64,000 nt of DNA from Streptoalloteichus hindustanus (GTDB lineage: Bacteria > Actinomycetota > Actinomycetes > Mycobacteriales > Pseudonocardiaceae), in NCBI RefSeq assembly GCF_900129375.1, contig NZ_FQVN01000009.1:1-64000 (forward strand). Reading direction: 5' to 3'. Position numbers and translations under genes: made by a program. The notes below the pieces were generated by a model. It was given only the letters and a program-made list of their open reading frames with translations. It did no database searches and had not been told where the DNA came from. Position 1 is the stretch's first letter. The number at the start of each line of letters is the position of its first letter. Of this stretch, positions 31,368-39,709 are shown one piece after another.

Positions 31368-31700
31368 GTGACCGACTACTGCCAGGTCGTGACGACGACG
31401 GACTCGTTGGAGGCCGCCGAGGAGTTGGCCAGGGGCATCGTCGAGGAGCGGTTGGGCGCGTGCGTGCAGGTCGTCGGCCCGATCCGCAGCGTCTACCGCT
31501 GGCAGGGCGAGCTCCAGGTCGACCAGGAGTGGCAGTGCGTGGTCAAGACGACCACAGCGCGCCTGGTGGACCTGACGGAGTACATCCGCACGCACCACGA
31601 CTACGACGTGCCGGAGGTCGTCGCCACGCCGATCCTCACCGGGAACCCGGACTACCTGTCCTGGCTGGCGAGCGAGACCTCGTCACCGCCGACCTCGTGA
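31368..31700 (+). CDS. cutA: CutA-family divalent-cation tolerance protein
   Basis: This 110-aa protein forms the ferredoxin-like trimer known from CutA. Conserved blocks are VVTTTDSLEAAEELARGIVEERLGACVQV, then IRSVYRWQGELQ and THHDYDVPEVVATPI, all at the usual positions. The GTG at 31368 fits the family length; the frame extends further upstream without homology. The C-terminal tail runs into GAC-CTC-rich repeats that continue past the stop. The role of CutA in metal handling remains general. Confidence 0.9.
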   Translation: MTDYCQVVTTTDSLEAAEELARGIVEERLGACVQVVGPIRSVYRWQGELQVDQEWQCVVKTTTARLVDLTEYIRTHHDYDVPEVVATPILTGNPDYLSWLASETSSPPTS

Positions 31701-31710
31701 CCCCGGCGAC

Positions 31711-31755
31711 CTCCTGACCAGTGCTCTCCTGACCGGGGCCCTCCTGACCGGGGCC
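31711..31755 (+). repeat. Triple 15-bp tandem repeat
   Basis: CTCCTGACCAGTGCT, CTCCTGACCGGGGCC and CTCCTGACCGGGGCC follow each other between cutA and the convergent MpaB-like gene. More decayed units extend back into the end of cutA. Confidence 0.8.
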
Positions 31756-31788
31756 CGCGTGATCTCGGCAGCGGCCGGGATCACGCGG
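31755..31788. terminator. Bidirectional hairpin between cutA and the MpaB-like gene
   Basis: CCGCGTGATC (31755-31764) pairs with GATCACGCGG (31779-31788). It lies between convergent genes and can serve both; its right arm enters the last codons of the MpaB-like gene. Confidence 0.65.
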
Positions 31789-32650
31789 GGAGCAGCGCGC
31801 GCGACGGGGCCGCGGACCGGCCGAGCCGGTCGAGCGCGTCCCGCAGGTGGTTGTCGGCCACCCGCCAGCGCACCGACTCCGGCACGGCCAGGCCGGCGGC
31901 CCTGGCCGCGCGCAGCCCCACGGTGGCCACGGTCCTGGGGAACGGCTGGTGGCCGTGCAGGTCCAGCGCCCAGCCAGGGAGCAGCGAGTAGGCCAGGTGG
32001 CCGATCGGCTGGTAGGCCACGGCCCTGGGTGGGACGAGCCACCACGGCACCGGGGGCTGGTGCAGGAAGTCGTAGATCACCTCCGAGTCCCCGGTGCGGC
32101 GCAGGGTCGGGCGGACGCCGGCGAAGTAGTCCTCGAACTCGGCCACCGAGCCGGGCACCTCGTCGGCGCGCAGGCCGACCAGGACGGCCGACCTCCGTTG
32201 CTCGGCGAGGTAGCGGTCGGCCTGGGCGGGGGTGAGCCGGAACCCGGCCCGCCGCACCACGGTGAGGAACGAGTAGACCTCGGCGCAGTGCACCCAGAGC
32301 AGGAGCTCGGGCTGGTCGATGCGGAACCGCTGACCGGTCCTGGGGTCGACGGCGCGCAGCGCGCGGTGCACGGCGCGCACCCTGGCCGCGGCCCGCTGGG
32401 CCTCGGCGGTCGTGCCGTAGGTGACGGCGCCGACGTAGGCGGCCGTCCGGAAGAGCCGGCCGAACGGGTCCCTGCGGAAGTTCGAGTTCTGCACCACGCC
32501 CGCCACCGCCAGCGGGTGCAGCGCCTGGAGGTAGAGCGAGCAGATGCCGGCAAGCCACATGGCGGGGTCGGCGTGCAGTTGCCAGGTCACCGAACGCGGC
32601 CCGAAGAGCCCCGTCTCGACCGCCTCCGTCGTCGCGAGTCCTTGACGCAC
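31781..32650 (-). CDS. MpaB/latex-clearing-type oxygenase family protein (DUF2236)
   Basis: This 289-aa protein belongs to the DUF2236 family, which includes haem-dependent rubber oxygenase Lcp and fungal MpaB. Typical features are the opening GPRSVTWQLHADPAMWLAGICSLYLQALHP, where the downstream His is a candidate haem ligand, NFRRDPFGRLFRTA, and LLLWVHCAEVYSF. No signal peptide is seen. Most bacterial members have no known substrate. Start choice is uncertain: a GTG at 32650 or a TTG at 32656, neither with a strong ribosome site. It converges with cutA. Confidence 0.85.
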   Translation of the reverse strand: MRQGLATTEAVETGLFGPRSVTWQLHADPAMWLAGICSLYLQALHPLAVAGVVQNSNFRRDPFGRLFRTAAYVGAVTYGTTAEAQRAAARVRAVHRALRAVDPRTGQRFRIDQPELLLWVHCAEVYSFLTVVRRAGFRLTPAQADRYLAEQRRSAVLVGLRADEVPGSVAEFEDYFAGVRPTLRRTGDSEVIYDFLHQPPVPWWLVPPRAVAYQPIGHLAYSLLPGWALDLHGHQPFPRTVATVGLRAARAAGLAVPESVRWRVADNHLRDALDRLGRSAAPSRALLPA

Positions 32651-32787
32651 AGACAAGAGACAAAGGCTCTCAAATCCGGGCCGCGACCGCCGCTCGCCCC
32701 GACAAGTCCACCCGTTCGGCCCGAATGTTCATCCACCGGACGGCAGGGCCGGCGGCGGCCGCGCCCGCCACTTCCCTTGACTCCCGT

Positions 32788-32813
32788 GTATCTTGGTTAG
32801 CGAGATACTTTGC
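32788..32813 (+). promoter_or_regulatory. Inverted-repeat operator in the FAD-monooxygenase promoter
   Basis: GTATCT (32788-32793) and AGATAC (32803-32808) flank nine nt. A TTGACT at 32777 is a fair -35 box, so the repeat would cover the -10 region. GAGATACTTTGC (32802-32813) recurs, with one change, upstream of the glycosyltransferase gene at 41912-41923 on the other strand. Confidence 0.55.
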
Positions 32814-32848
32814 AACCATGAGACATGGCGTCTCGGATCGGAGGGGGC

Positions 32849-34486
32849 ATGCCCGACAACCGGGTTCCGGTGCTGGTGGTCGGCGCCGGGCTGGCAGGGG
32901 CGTCCACCGCGTGTTTCCTGGCGACGCGCGGGGTTCCCGCGCTGGTCGTCGAGCGCAGGGAGGGGCTCTCGCCCCATCCCAGGGCGATCGGCCAGAACGT
33001 GCGGACGATGGAGCTGCTGCGGTGGGCCGGCCTGGAGTCGGCCGTCCACGAGATCAGCCCCGTCGAGCACGCCCGACTGCGCATCGTCATCGCGTCGAGC
33101 GTGCGCGGCCCCGTCCTGCACTCCATCACCGAGGGGACGGTGCCGGACACCAGCCACCTGAGCCCGGCCTCCTGGGGGATGGCGAGCCAGGACCGGATGG
33201 AGGCCCTGCTGCTCGACCGGGCGGCCGAACGGGGCGCCACCGTCCGCCTCCACACCGAGCTGGTGGAGTTCACGCAGGACGAGGACGGCGTCACGGCCCT
33301 GCTGCGGGACCGCACCACCGGCGAGGAGGAGCGGGTCCGCGCCGACTACCTCGTCGGCGCCGACGGCAACCGGAGCGCCGTCCGGAGCGCGCTGGGCGTC
33401 GGGACGCACGGCGCCGGCACGCTGACCCACAACGTGAGCGTGTTGTTCGAGGCGGACCTCGGGGACCTGGCCGACCCCGGCGAGCAGGTCCTGTACTACC
33501 TCCAGAACCCGGAGTTCATCGCCGCGCTCGCCAGCCCGATGGGCGCGCGCGGACGGCACGTGTTCTCCGTCGAGTACCACCCGGACCGCGGCGAGTCGCC
33601 GGAGGACCTCACCGAGGACCGCATGACCGAGTTGCTCCGCGTCGCGCTGGACTCGCCGGCGCTGCGACCCCGGTTCCTCAGCCGCGGGCCGTGGGAGATG
33701 GCGGCGCGGGTGGCCGACCGGTTCCGCGTCGGCCGGGTGCTGCTGGCCGGCGACGCCGCGAAGGTGACGCCGCCGACCGGCGCTCTCGGCGGCAACACCG
33801 CCGTGCAGGACGGCTTCGACCTCGCGTGGAAGCTCGCGGCCGTGCTCGACGGGCAGGCCGGGCCCGGCCTGCTGGACAGTTTCGACGCCGAGCGCCGGCC
33901 GTTCGCCGAGATGGTCGTCGGGCAGTCGCTGCGCAACGCGGCGGTGCGCATGGCGCCGCACCTGCTCCAGGAGGCGCTGCCCGAGGAGGTCCCCTACCTC
34001 GACATCATGCTCGGCTTCCGGTGCCGGTCCTCGGCCGTGCTGGCGGAGAACGACGCGGACGGCGGGGACGGCAGCGCGGACGACGGGGCGGACGACGGGG
34101 CGCCCGCGGAGAACGCGCTGCGGCCCAGCGGCCGGCCCGGCTTCCGCGCTCCGCACGTGCCGCTGACCAGCGCCGGCACGCCTCTGTCCACTGTGGACCT
34201 CTTCGGTGACGGCTGGGTCCTGGTCACCGGGCGCGCCGGCGGGCCGTGGCACGAGGCGGCCCGGCACGTCGCCGAGCGGCTCCGGCTGCCGCTGCGCGCC
34301 GTCGGGCCGGGCGAGGAGCTGGCCGACCCCGACGACCGGCTCGCCGGGGCCTACGGCATCGGGGAGGCCGGCGCGAGCCTGGTCCGGCCGGACGGCGTCG
34401 TCGCGTGGCGCAGCGCGGTCGGGACGCCCGACCCGACCACGACGCTGCACCGGGTGCTCTGCCAGGTCCTCGATCGGGTGGCGTGA
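32849..34486 (+). CDS. FAD-dependent aromatic hydroxylase (PHBH / polyketide-hydroxylase type)
   Basis: This 545-aa flavoprotein monooxygenase has the FAD-binding GAGLAGAS at residues 12-19, followed by ERREGLSPHPRAIG, the DG-type motif YLVGADGNRSAVR and the second FAD block LLAGDAAKVTPPTGALGGNTAVQDGFDLAWKLA in pieces. The C-terminal thioredoxin-like domain begins near STVDLFGDGWVLVTG. These features match hydroxylases of aromatic polyketides such as RdmE-type enzymes and some drug-inactivating oxygenases. An ATG at 32849 has GGAGGGGG upstream. It has an operator-like repeat, ends at a perfect hairpin and is followed by an MBL-fold gene. A poly-Asp/Gly stretch near residues 410-425 is unusual. 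Confidence 0.88.
   Translation: MPDNRVPVLVVGAGLAGASTACFLATRGVPALVVERREGLSPHPRAIGQNVRTMELLRWAGLESAVHEISPVEHARLRIVIASSVRGPVLHSITEGTVPDTSHLSPASWGMASQDRMEALLLDRAAERGATVRLHTELVEFTQDEDGVTALLRDRTTGEEERVRADYLVGADGNRSAVRSALGVGTHGAGTLTHNVSVLFEADLGDLADPGEQVLYYLQNPEFIAALASPMGARGRHVFSVEYHPDRGESPEDLTEDRMTELLRVALDSPALRPRFLSRGPWEMAARVADRFRVGRVLLAGDAAKVTPPTGALGGNTAVQDGFDLAWKLAAVLDGQAGPGLLDSFDAERRPFAEMVVGQSLRNAAVRMAPHLLQEALPEEVPYLDIMLGFRCRSSAVLAENDADGGDGSADDGADDGAPAENALRPSGRPGFRAPHVPLTSAGTPLSTVDLFGDGWVLVTGRAGGPWHEAARHVAERLRLPLRAVGPGEELADPDDRLAGAYGIGEAGASLVRPDGVVAWRSAVGTPDPTTTLHRVLCQVLDRVA
34186..34198. repeat. Dispersed palindrome, perfect copy (GTCCACTGTGGAC)
   Basis: This perfect copy of the palindrome family lies inside the FAD monooxygenase gene, where it encodes LSTVDL. 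Confidence 0.7.
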
Positions 34487-34494
34487 GCCACGAC

Positions 34495-34531
34495 CGTGGG
34501 GGTGACCGCGACCGGACGTCACCCCCACGGC
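34495..34531 (+). terminator. Perfect 13-bp hairpin after the FAD monooxygenase gene
   Basis: CCGTGGGGGTGAC (34495-34507) pairs perfectly with GTCACCCCCACGG (34519-34531). It separates the monooxygenase gene from the MBL-fold gene. Confidence 0.85.
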
Positions 34532-34627
34532 GGCTTCCCGCGCGCCCGGATCGCCCGGGCGGCCCAACGGCGGGACAGTGGAACCCGCCGTCTCCGCCGC
34601 CGCTCGGCGCGACCAGCAGGAGGGACC

Positions 34628-35584
34628 ATGGCCACGCCGTTCGCCTCGTCGGCCGACCGCGGTGAGCGGACCGAGACGTTCGAGGTCCTCGCCGACGGGG
34701 TGTACGCGCTCACCGCCGAGGGTGATCCGAACGTGGGCGCGGTCGAGGGCGAGAACTTCCTGGTCTGCTTCGACGCCCGGGCGACGCCCCTGCTGGCCGA
34801 CCGGTGGCTGACCCGGCTCCGGGAGCGCACCGCCAAGCCCGTCCGCTACCTCGTGCTCTCCCACTTCCACGCGAACCGCACACTGGGCGCGAACGCCTTC
34901 GGCGCGGAGACGGTCCTCGCCCACACCGAGACCCGCCGGCTCGTCGCCGAGCGCGGGGAGCAGGACCGGGCCAGCGAGTTCGGCCGCACGCCGCGGCTGT
35001 TCGAGGGGCACGCGACCATCCCCGGCCTCACCTGGCCGACCGTGACGTTCACCGACCGCGTGACGATCGAGCTCGGCGGCGACCGGGGCGTGGTGGAGCT
35101 GGCCTGGCTGGGGCGGGGGCACACCTCCGGCGACGTCGTGGCATGGCTGCCCCGGCAGCGGGTGCTGTTCGCCGGCGACCTGGTCGAGACGCGGGCGGCG
35201 GTGCACACCGGCGACGGCTACCACCAGGACTGGCTGCGCACCCTGGACCGGGTGGCGGGCCTCGGCGCGGAGGTCCTGGTCGGCGGGCGCGGCGAGGTGG
35301 CGCGCGGCCGGGACCAGGTGGACGGGGCGATCCAGCACACGCGCGACTTCCTGACCACGCTGCTGGGGTGCGTGACGGCCGCCCAGCGCAGCGGCGGCAC
35401 GCTGGAGGAGGCGTTCCGCGCCGCCGACAACTCCCTCACCCCGACCTTCGGCCGGATGCCGCTGTACAACCACGTGCTGCCGTTCGACGTGACGCGCGCG
35501 TGGGATGAGCTGGCGGGCGAGGAGCACCCGGAGATCTGGACGCCGGAGCGCGACCACGAGGTGTGGCGGCGGCTCCGGGGCTGA
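34628..35584 (+). CDS. MBL-fold hydrolase-like protein with altered metal motif
   Basis: This 318-aa metallo-beta-lactamase-fold protein has the usual order of elements: LSHFHANRTLG, then GRGHTSGDVVAWLP and VLFAGDLVE. The first motif reads His-x-His-x-Asn-Arg where canonical members have His-x-His-x-Asp-His, so the second metal site is probably lost or different. Similar His-x-His-Ala-x-Arg motifs occur in a recognised MBL subgroup of unclear function. GGGAC precedes the ATG at 34628. It follows the FAD monooxygenase but is separated from it by a terminator. Confidence 0.82.
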   Translation: MATPFASSADRGERTETFEVLADGVYALTAEGDPNVGAVEGENFLVCFDARATPLLADRWLTRLRERTAKPVRYLVLSHFHANRTLGANAFGAETVLAHTETRRLVAERGEQDRASEFGRTPRLFEGHATIPGLTWPTVTFTDRVTIELGGDRGVVELAWLGRGHTSGDVVAWLPRQRVLFAGDLVETRAAVHTGDGYHQDWLRTLDRVAGLGAEVLVGGRGEVARGRDQVDGAIQHTRDFLTTLLGCVTAAQRSGGTLEEAFRAADNSLTPTFGRMPLYNHVLPFDVTRAWDELAGEEHPEIWTPERDHEVWRRLRG

Positions 35585-35632
35585 GCGGGCCGGCGGCCGT
35601 GCCCGCCCCGCGCCCCGCGTTCGGCGTTCGCC

Positions 35633-35656
35633 GGTGGCGGTGGCGGTGGCGGTGGC
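35633..35656 (+). repeat. GGTGGC hexamer microsatellite, four units
   Basis: Four perfect GGTGGC units lie in the short gap before the DUF202 pair. Confidence 0.85.
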
Positions 35657-35710
35657 GCGGGAGCCTCCCGCGCGAAGCCGTGGCCGCCCCGCCCGACTAC
35701 CGTCGCCGGG

Positions 35711-36082
35711 GTGGAGGACGGGCGGAAACGAACGCGCTGGCCGGGTCGGGTGTACGGCGTCGGCGAGGAGCCCGACCCGCGCTTCTCCCTCGCCAACGAG
35801 CGCACCTTCCTCGCCTGGCTGCGGACGTCCCTGGCGTTGATGGCCGGCGGCATCGCCGTGGAGGCCATCAACCCGTTCGAGGGCTTCCTGCAGACCGCGC
35901 TCGCACTGGTCCTGCTCGTCGTGGGCATCCTGACCGCGGCCACCGCCTTCGGCCGCTGGGCGGCCACCGAACGCGCGATGCGCACCGGCCGGCCGCTCCC
36001 CGCGCCCCGGCTGGCCGCCGTGCTCAGCCTGTGCCTGGTCGCCGCCGGCGCCGTCGCCGTCCTCCTGCTGGCCCTGCGGTGA
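35711..36082 (+). CDS. DUF202 (YidH-like) small membrane protein 1
   Basis: This 123-aa protein has a polar N-terminus, the DUF202 signature LANERTFLAWLRTSLALMAGGIAVE, and two more helices at about residues 60-82 and 100-122, giving three transmembrane segments. DUF202 proteins have no firm function. It starts at the GTG at 35711 with GGGG upstream, and its TGA overlaps the start of the next DUF202 gene, so the two are probably expressed as a pair and may form a complex. Confidence 0.85.
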   Translation: MEDGRKRTRWPGRVYGVGEEPDPRFSLANERTFLAWLRTSLALMAGGIAVEAINPFEGFLQTALALVLLVVGILTAATAFGRWAATERAMRTGRPLPAPRLAAVLSLCLVAAGAVAVLLLALR

Positions 36083-36396
36083 GCCCGTGGGACCCGGGGC
36101 TGCAGCCCGAGCGCACGACGCTGGCCTGGGTGCGGACGAGCCTGGCGTTCCTCGTCGTCGTGCTCGTCGCGGTGCGGTTCACCGCCCACCGCGACGTGCT
36201 CGCGGCCGTGGTCGCGGCGATCGTCGCGTTCCCGTTCGTCCCGGCGCTCGGGCTGCTCGTGTGGGAGCGCTACCGCCAGGGGCGCCGGCGGCTGCACGCC
36301 GAACGGCCGCTGCCGGACGGCCGGCTGCCGGCCGTGGTCACCGCGCTGGCCGTCGTCGTCGGCCTGGTCGGCGTCGGGTACGTCCTGCTCGGCTGA
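36079..36396 (+). CDS. DUF202 small membrane protein 2
   Basis: This 105-aa partner has DPGLQPERTTLAWVRTSLAFLVVVLVAVRF at the N-terminus and helices near residues 37-60 and 82-104. Unlike the first protein, its DUF202 signature sits at the very start (LQPERT). The GTG lies in a GTGA overlap with the preceding stop. Pairing of a long and a short DUF202 protein is a recurrent actinobacterial arrangement. Confidence 0.83.
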   Translation: MSPWDPGLQPERTTLAWVRTSLAFLVVVLVAVRFTAHRDVLAAVVAAIVAFPFVPALGLLVWERYRQGRRRLHAERPLPDGRLPAVVTALAVVVGLVGVGYVLLG

Positions 36397-36476
36397 CCAG
36401 CGCGGCGCGGACGAGCCCTTTCGGCGGCTTGTCGCGCCGGCCTCGCCTGCTATGCCTCAGGCCAGGGAGGTGCGTG

Positions 36477-37682
36477 ATGACCGGAGGACCGCGGTTCGGC
36501 GCGAACTACACCCCGTCCGAGCACTGGTGGCACACGTGGCTCGACTTCGACCCCGACTCGGTCCGGCGCGACCTGGAGGGCGTCGCGGCGCTCGGACTGG
36601 ACCACGTGCGGGTGTTCTGCGTCTGGCCGGTCTTCCAGCCCAACCGGGGCGTGGTGCGGCCGAGGGCGCTGGCCCAGCTCGTCGAGCTGGCGCGGGTCGC
36701 GGCGGGGTGCGGCCTGGACGTGGCGGTCGACGGGTTGCAGGGCCACCTGTCCAGCTTCGACTTCCACCCCTCGTGGACGCAGACCTGGCACCACCGGGAC
36801 TTCTTCACCGACCGCGCGGTGGTCGAGGCGCAGGCGGCGCTGCTGCGGGCCGTGGCCGGGGCGCTGCGGGACGAGCCGAACTTCCTCGGCCTCACCCTGG
36901 GCAACGAGCCGAACAACCTCGTCCCGCACCACCCGTGCGGTCCCACCCAGGTGGAAGCCTGGCTGGACCGGCTCCTCGCCGCGTGCGCCGACGCGGACCC
37001 CGACCACCCGCACTGCCACTGCGCCCACGACGCCGCGTGGTACGACGACGGGCACCCGTTCACCCCGCGGGCCTGCGCCACGAAGGGCGCGATGACCGTC
37101 GTGCACCCGTGGGTCTTCAGCCACGACTGCGCCCGGCGCTACGGCGCGCTGTCGTTCGAGGCCACGCACCTCGCCGAGTACGCCGTCGAGCTGTCCCAGG
37201 CGTACGCCGCGGACCCGGCGCGGATGGTGTGGGTGCAGGAGCTCGGCGCCCCCGCTCCCCACATCCCCGCCGCCCTCGCGCCCGAGTTCGCCAGGCGTGC
37301 GCTGTCCGCCGTGGTCACCTGCCCGCGTGTCTGGGGCGTCACCTGGTGGTGCTCGCACGACATCGACCGGCGGTTCCTCGACTACCCCGAGCTGGAGTAC
37401 GGCCTCGGCCTGTTCCGGTCGGACCGGAGCCGCAAACCCCTGGCGGAGGCGGTCGCCACGACGGTCGCCGGGCTGCGCCGCGACCCGCCGGCGCGCCGGC
37501 GCCGCCCCGTCGCGCTGGTCCTCTCCGGCGGGCGGGCGCCCTCCGCCCCCGGCGGTGACTTCTTCGAGTCGTGGATGCGGCTCGCCGCCGAAGGCGCGCC
37601 CGCCGCCGTCGTGCTGGACGAGCGGGCCGACGACTACGCGCACCTGACCGCCAGGGGCATCACGCAACTCATCCGTCCATAG
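36477..37682 (+). CDS. Clan GH-A (GH5-like) glycoside hydrolase
   Basis: This 401-aa TIM-barrel enzyme has the opening GANYTPSEHWWHTWLDFD, a VRVFCVWPVFQPN strand, the acid/base Glu in LTLGNEPNN and a probable nucleophile Glu in WVQELGAP, consistent with clan GH-A. No signal peptide is present, so it works inside the cell or on imported oligosaccharide. GGGAGG lies six nt before the ATG. The substrate is not evident. Two Cys-rich segments (HCHCAHD and an HDCARRYG) are unusual for the clan. A variant dispersed palindrome follows directly after the stop. Confidence 0.82.
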   Translation: MTGGPRFGANYTPSEHWWHTWLDFDPDSVRRDLEGVAALGLDHVRVFCVWPVFQPNRGVVRPRALAQLVELARVAAGCGLDVAVDGLQGHLSSFDFHPSWTQTWHHRDFFTDRAVVEAQAALLRAVAGALRDEPNFLGLTLGNEPNNLVPHHPCGPTQVEAWLDRLLAACADADPDHPHCHCAHDAAWYDDGHPFTPRACATKGAMTVVHPWVFSHDCARRYGALSFEATHLAEYAVELSQAYAADPARMVWVQELGAPAPHIPAALAPEFARRALSAVVTCPRVWGVTWWCSHDIDRRFLDYPELEYGLGLFRSDRSRKPLAEAVATTVAGLRRDPPARRRRPVALVLSGGRAPSAPGGDFFESWMRLAAEGAPAAVVLDERADDYAHLTARGITQLIRP

Positions 37683-37721
37683 CAGACAGTCCACTGAGGA
37701 CGGCAGCGCACGGCCGGAGGG

Positions 37722-38273
37722 TCAGGCCACCGCGGACGAGGACGTGCCGAACGCCATGGCCCGCGACCGCCGCCGCCGGTAGTGCAGGGCCAGCACGAGG
37801 ACGAGCGGACCCCACGCCAGCGCGGGGAGGTAGAGGACCCCGACCTCCCAGCCGGGCGGCTGCCGGGCGACGTCGTCGGGGCCGATCAGCACCGGTGCCC
37901 GGTCCACGAGGTGGAACATCCAGTTGAGCACGCCGTACAGGCAGAGCGCGATGATCAGGGACGCCCCGACGACCGCGGGGACCACCGCCGACCGGACCGG
38001 GATCGCCCGGCCGCCGAGCCCGGGCACCCACTTCGGCACCCGCTCGCCCCAGCGGTGGACGAGACCGGGGGTGAGCATCGCGAATCCCATCGTCACCGCG
38101 GAGAGGAGAAGCAGGTACCACCCCTCGTCCCGGAAGCTGACCTCGCCCGAGAACACCTCGCCGGCGCGCCAGCCCGCCGAGGGCAACACGCAGAGCGGAA
38201 CGGCGTACGCCGCCCAGACCGCCCACCTCGGTGCGGACGTCGAGGCCTCCGCGCCCCTCGCTGACCTGTCCAT
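37722..38273 (-). CDS. Integral membrane protein of unknown function (183 aa)
   Basis: This protein has about five hydrophobic segments, near residues 18-36, 52-70, 88-112, 148-165 and possibly 40-50, and an Arg-rich C-terminus (HYRRRRSRAM). I do not recognise the family. AGGGGAG lies six nt before the ATG at 38273. It follows the DUF418 gene on the same strand, but a large terminator-like hairpin separates them, so it probably has its own promoter. Confidence 0.75.
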   Translation of the reverse strand: MDRSARGAEASTSAPRWAVWAAYAVPLCVLPSAGWRAGEVFSGEVSFRDEGWYLLLLSAVTMGFAMLTPGLVHRWGERVPKWVPGLGGRAIPVRSAVVPAVVGASLIIALCLYGVLNWMFHLVDRAPVLIGPDDVARQPPGWEVGVLYLPALAWGPLVLVLALHYRRRRSRAMAFGTSSSAVA

Positions 38274-38390
38274 GTCACTCCCCTCGCCACAGCCTCGCGT
38301 CGGAGCCTCCCAACCCTGGAGCAGTCCGGCCTCCCCTTGAGGAACCAGTCCCCTCCCTCCGCCGGGGGAACTCATCGCGATGGCGAGAAC

Positions 38391-38438
38391 GCGAAACCCG
38401 CCGCCTATCACCACGTGGTGATGGACGGCGGGTTTCGC
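38391..38438 (-). terminator. Two-tier perfect hairpin after the DUF418 gene
   Basis: GCGAAACCCGCCG (38391-38403) pairs perfectly with CGGCGGGTTTCGC (38426-38438). Inside its loop ATCACCACGTGGTGAT is itself a perfect 16-bp palindrome. It lies nine nt past the DUF418 stop and would form a nested structure in RNA or a cruciform in DNA. Confidence 0.8.
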
Positions 38439-38446
38439 CGGACAGG

Positions 38447-39628
38447 TCAGGCAGTCACCTGGCGACTTCTGTCCCGTGAGCGCTGCGGGGCCTGCACGGC
38501 CCACCGCCACGCCGCCTCGATCGGCCCCTGCCGGAACCGTCGCTGCCAGAGCTCGCTGAACACCACCAGCACCACGGAGATCCCCAACCACGCAAACGGT
38601 GTCCACAGTGGACGGTACTCGACGAGCGCCGCCGCCAGGCCCAGACCCCAGCCGTAGCACAGCACCGCGCCCAGGAGGTTCTGCAGCATGTAACAGGTCA
38701 GCGCCATCCGGCCGACGGCGGCGAACCGCGCGCGCAACCAGCTCCGACCCGGCCGGCGGTACACCCACCACCCGATCAGACCGACGTAGCCCAGTGCCAC
38801 CACGGGCGGGAGCACGTACCGGTCCACGAACACCAGCGACGGGTCGCCCAGCAGCGCCGTGGCCAGGTTCAACGGCACGCCGACCCCGAGCCCGACGATC
38901 ATCAGCCGGCGACGCAGCACCGCGCCCCGCTCCCCCGGCGCGAACGCGCCCGCCCGGTACAGCCGCGCGCCGAGCAGGAACAACGTCACCGCGAGCGGGA
39001 TCGTGAAGATCGCCTCCGCGCGGAACACGCCCGCGTGCTGCAACCGGAACACGATCTGGTCCAGGTAACTGCCGCCGGTGTAGAGCGTGAACTGCTCGCT
39101 CCTCCCCGCCCCCGCCCCCGCGGCGCCGACCCCGACCGTCATCAGCCCCATGAGGGCCAGGTGGTTCACAGCGGCGGCGACCATCCACCAGCGCTGCGCG
39201 CGGTCACTCGTCAACGCCAGGTACGACACCACGAGCCCGGTCACGGCGTAGCCCATCAGCACGTCGAACTCGACGACGAGCACGTAGTGCAGCACGCCGT
39301 CGAGGAACAACAGGGCCATCCGCCACAGGTACCAGCCCGGCCAGCGCTTCCCCCTGCGCGCGGCCGACGCCCGCTGGATCTCCAGCCCCACACCGAACAG
39401 CAGCGTCAGCATGGCGAGGAACTTCCCGTTGGCCAGGAACCGGAGCACGACCTCGGCCACCCCGCCCTCCCGGTCGCCGACCAGCATGCCGACGATCCCC
39501 CGGGGATCGGTGAAGATCCAGATGTTGGTGCCCAACGTGCCCAGGATCGCGATCCCCCGCAGAACGTCCAGCAGGACGATCCGCTCCCCCTCACCCCGTG
39601 GCGCTCCCTGTCGCGACACGGTGTCCAT
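38447..39628 (-). CDS. DUF418-domain multi-helix membrane protein
   Basis: This 393-aa protein shows the YeiB/DUF418 pattern: an N-terminal LLDVLRGIAILGTLGTN, several helices, and the C-terminal block with ARFAAVGRMALTCYMLQNLLGAVLCYGWGLGL in pieces, which defines DUF418. About nine to ten transmembrane helices are apparent. Function is unknown. The start is the ATG at 39628 or the GTG at 39640; neither has a good ribosome-binding site, so a leaderless mRNA is possible. It lies downstream of a TetR gene on the same strand, with palindromes between, suggesting TetR control. Confidence 0.85.
   Translation of the reverse strand: MDTVSRQGAPRGEGERIVLLDVLRGIAILGTLGTNIWIFTDPRGIVGMLVGDREGGVAEVVLRFLANGKFLAMLTLLFGVGLEIQRASAARRGKRWPGWYLWRMALLFLDGVLHYVLVVEFDVLMGYAVTGLVVSYLALTSDRAQRWWMVAAAVNHLALMGLMTVGVGAAGAGAGRSEQFTLYTGGSYLDQIVFRLQHAGVFRAEAIFTIPLAVTLFLLGARLYRAGAFAPGERGAVLRRRLMIVGLGVGVPLNLATALLGDPSLVFVDRYVLPPVVALGYVGLIGWWVYRRPGRSWLRARFAAVGRMALTCYMLQNLLGAVLCYGWGLGLAAALVEYRPLWTPFAWLGISVVLVVFSELWQRRFRQGPIEAAWRWAVQAPQRSRDRSRQVTA
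38601..38613. repeat. Dispersed palindrome, perfect copy (GTCCACAGTGGAC)
   Basis: This perfect copy of GTCCACNGTGGAC lies inside the DUF418 gene. Confidence 0.7.
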
Positions 39629-39677
39629 CGCGTTCGTCACGCCATCTATTTGACACGCTCGTACTAAATCAAGCCAC

Positions 39678-39705
39678 CGGTATACCGTTCTTGTGACCGC
39701 TGTCA
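39678..39705. promoter_or_regulatory. Palindromes between tetR and the DUF418 gene
   Basis: CGGTATACCG (39678-39687) is a perfect palindrome, and GTGAC-CGCT-GTCAC (39692-39705) follows. They lie just upstream of the DUF418 gene and are candidate TetR operator or promoter elements. Confidence 0.4.
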
Positions 39706-39709
39706 CCCG

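Noticed and set aside
32788-32813. A rifamycin-associated element was considered for the monooxygenase promoter because the enzyme could be a drug oxygenase.
   Set aside because: The repeat here (GTATCT/AGATAC) does not resemble the GC-rich element I recall for rifamycin-inactivation genes, and the protein resembles polyketide hydroxylases more than rifamycin monooxygenase.
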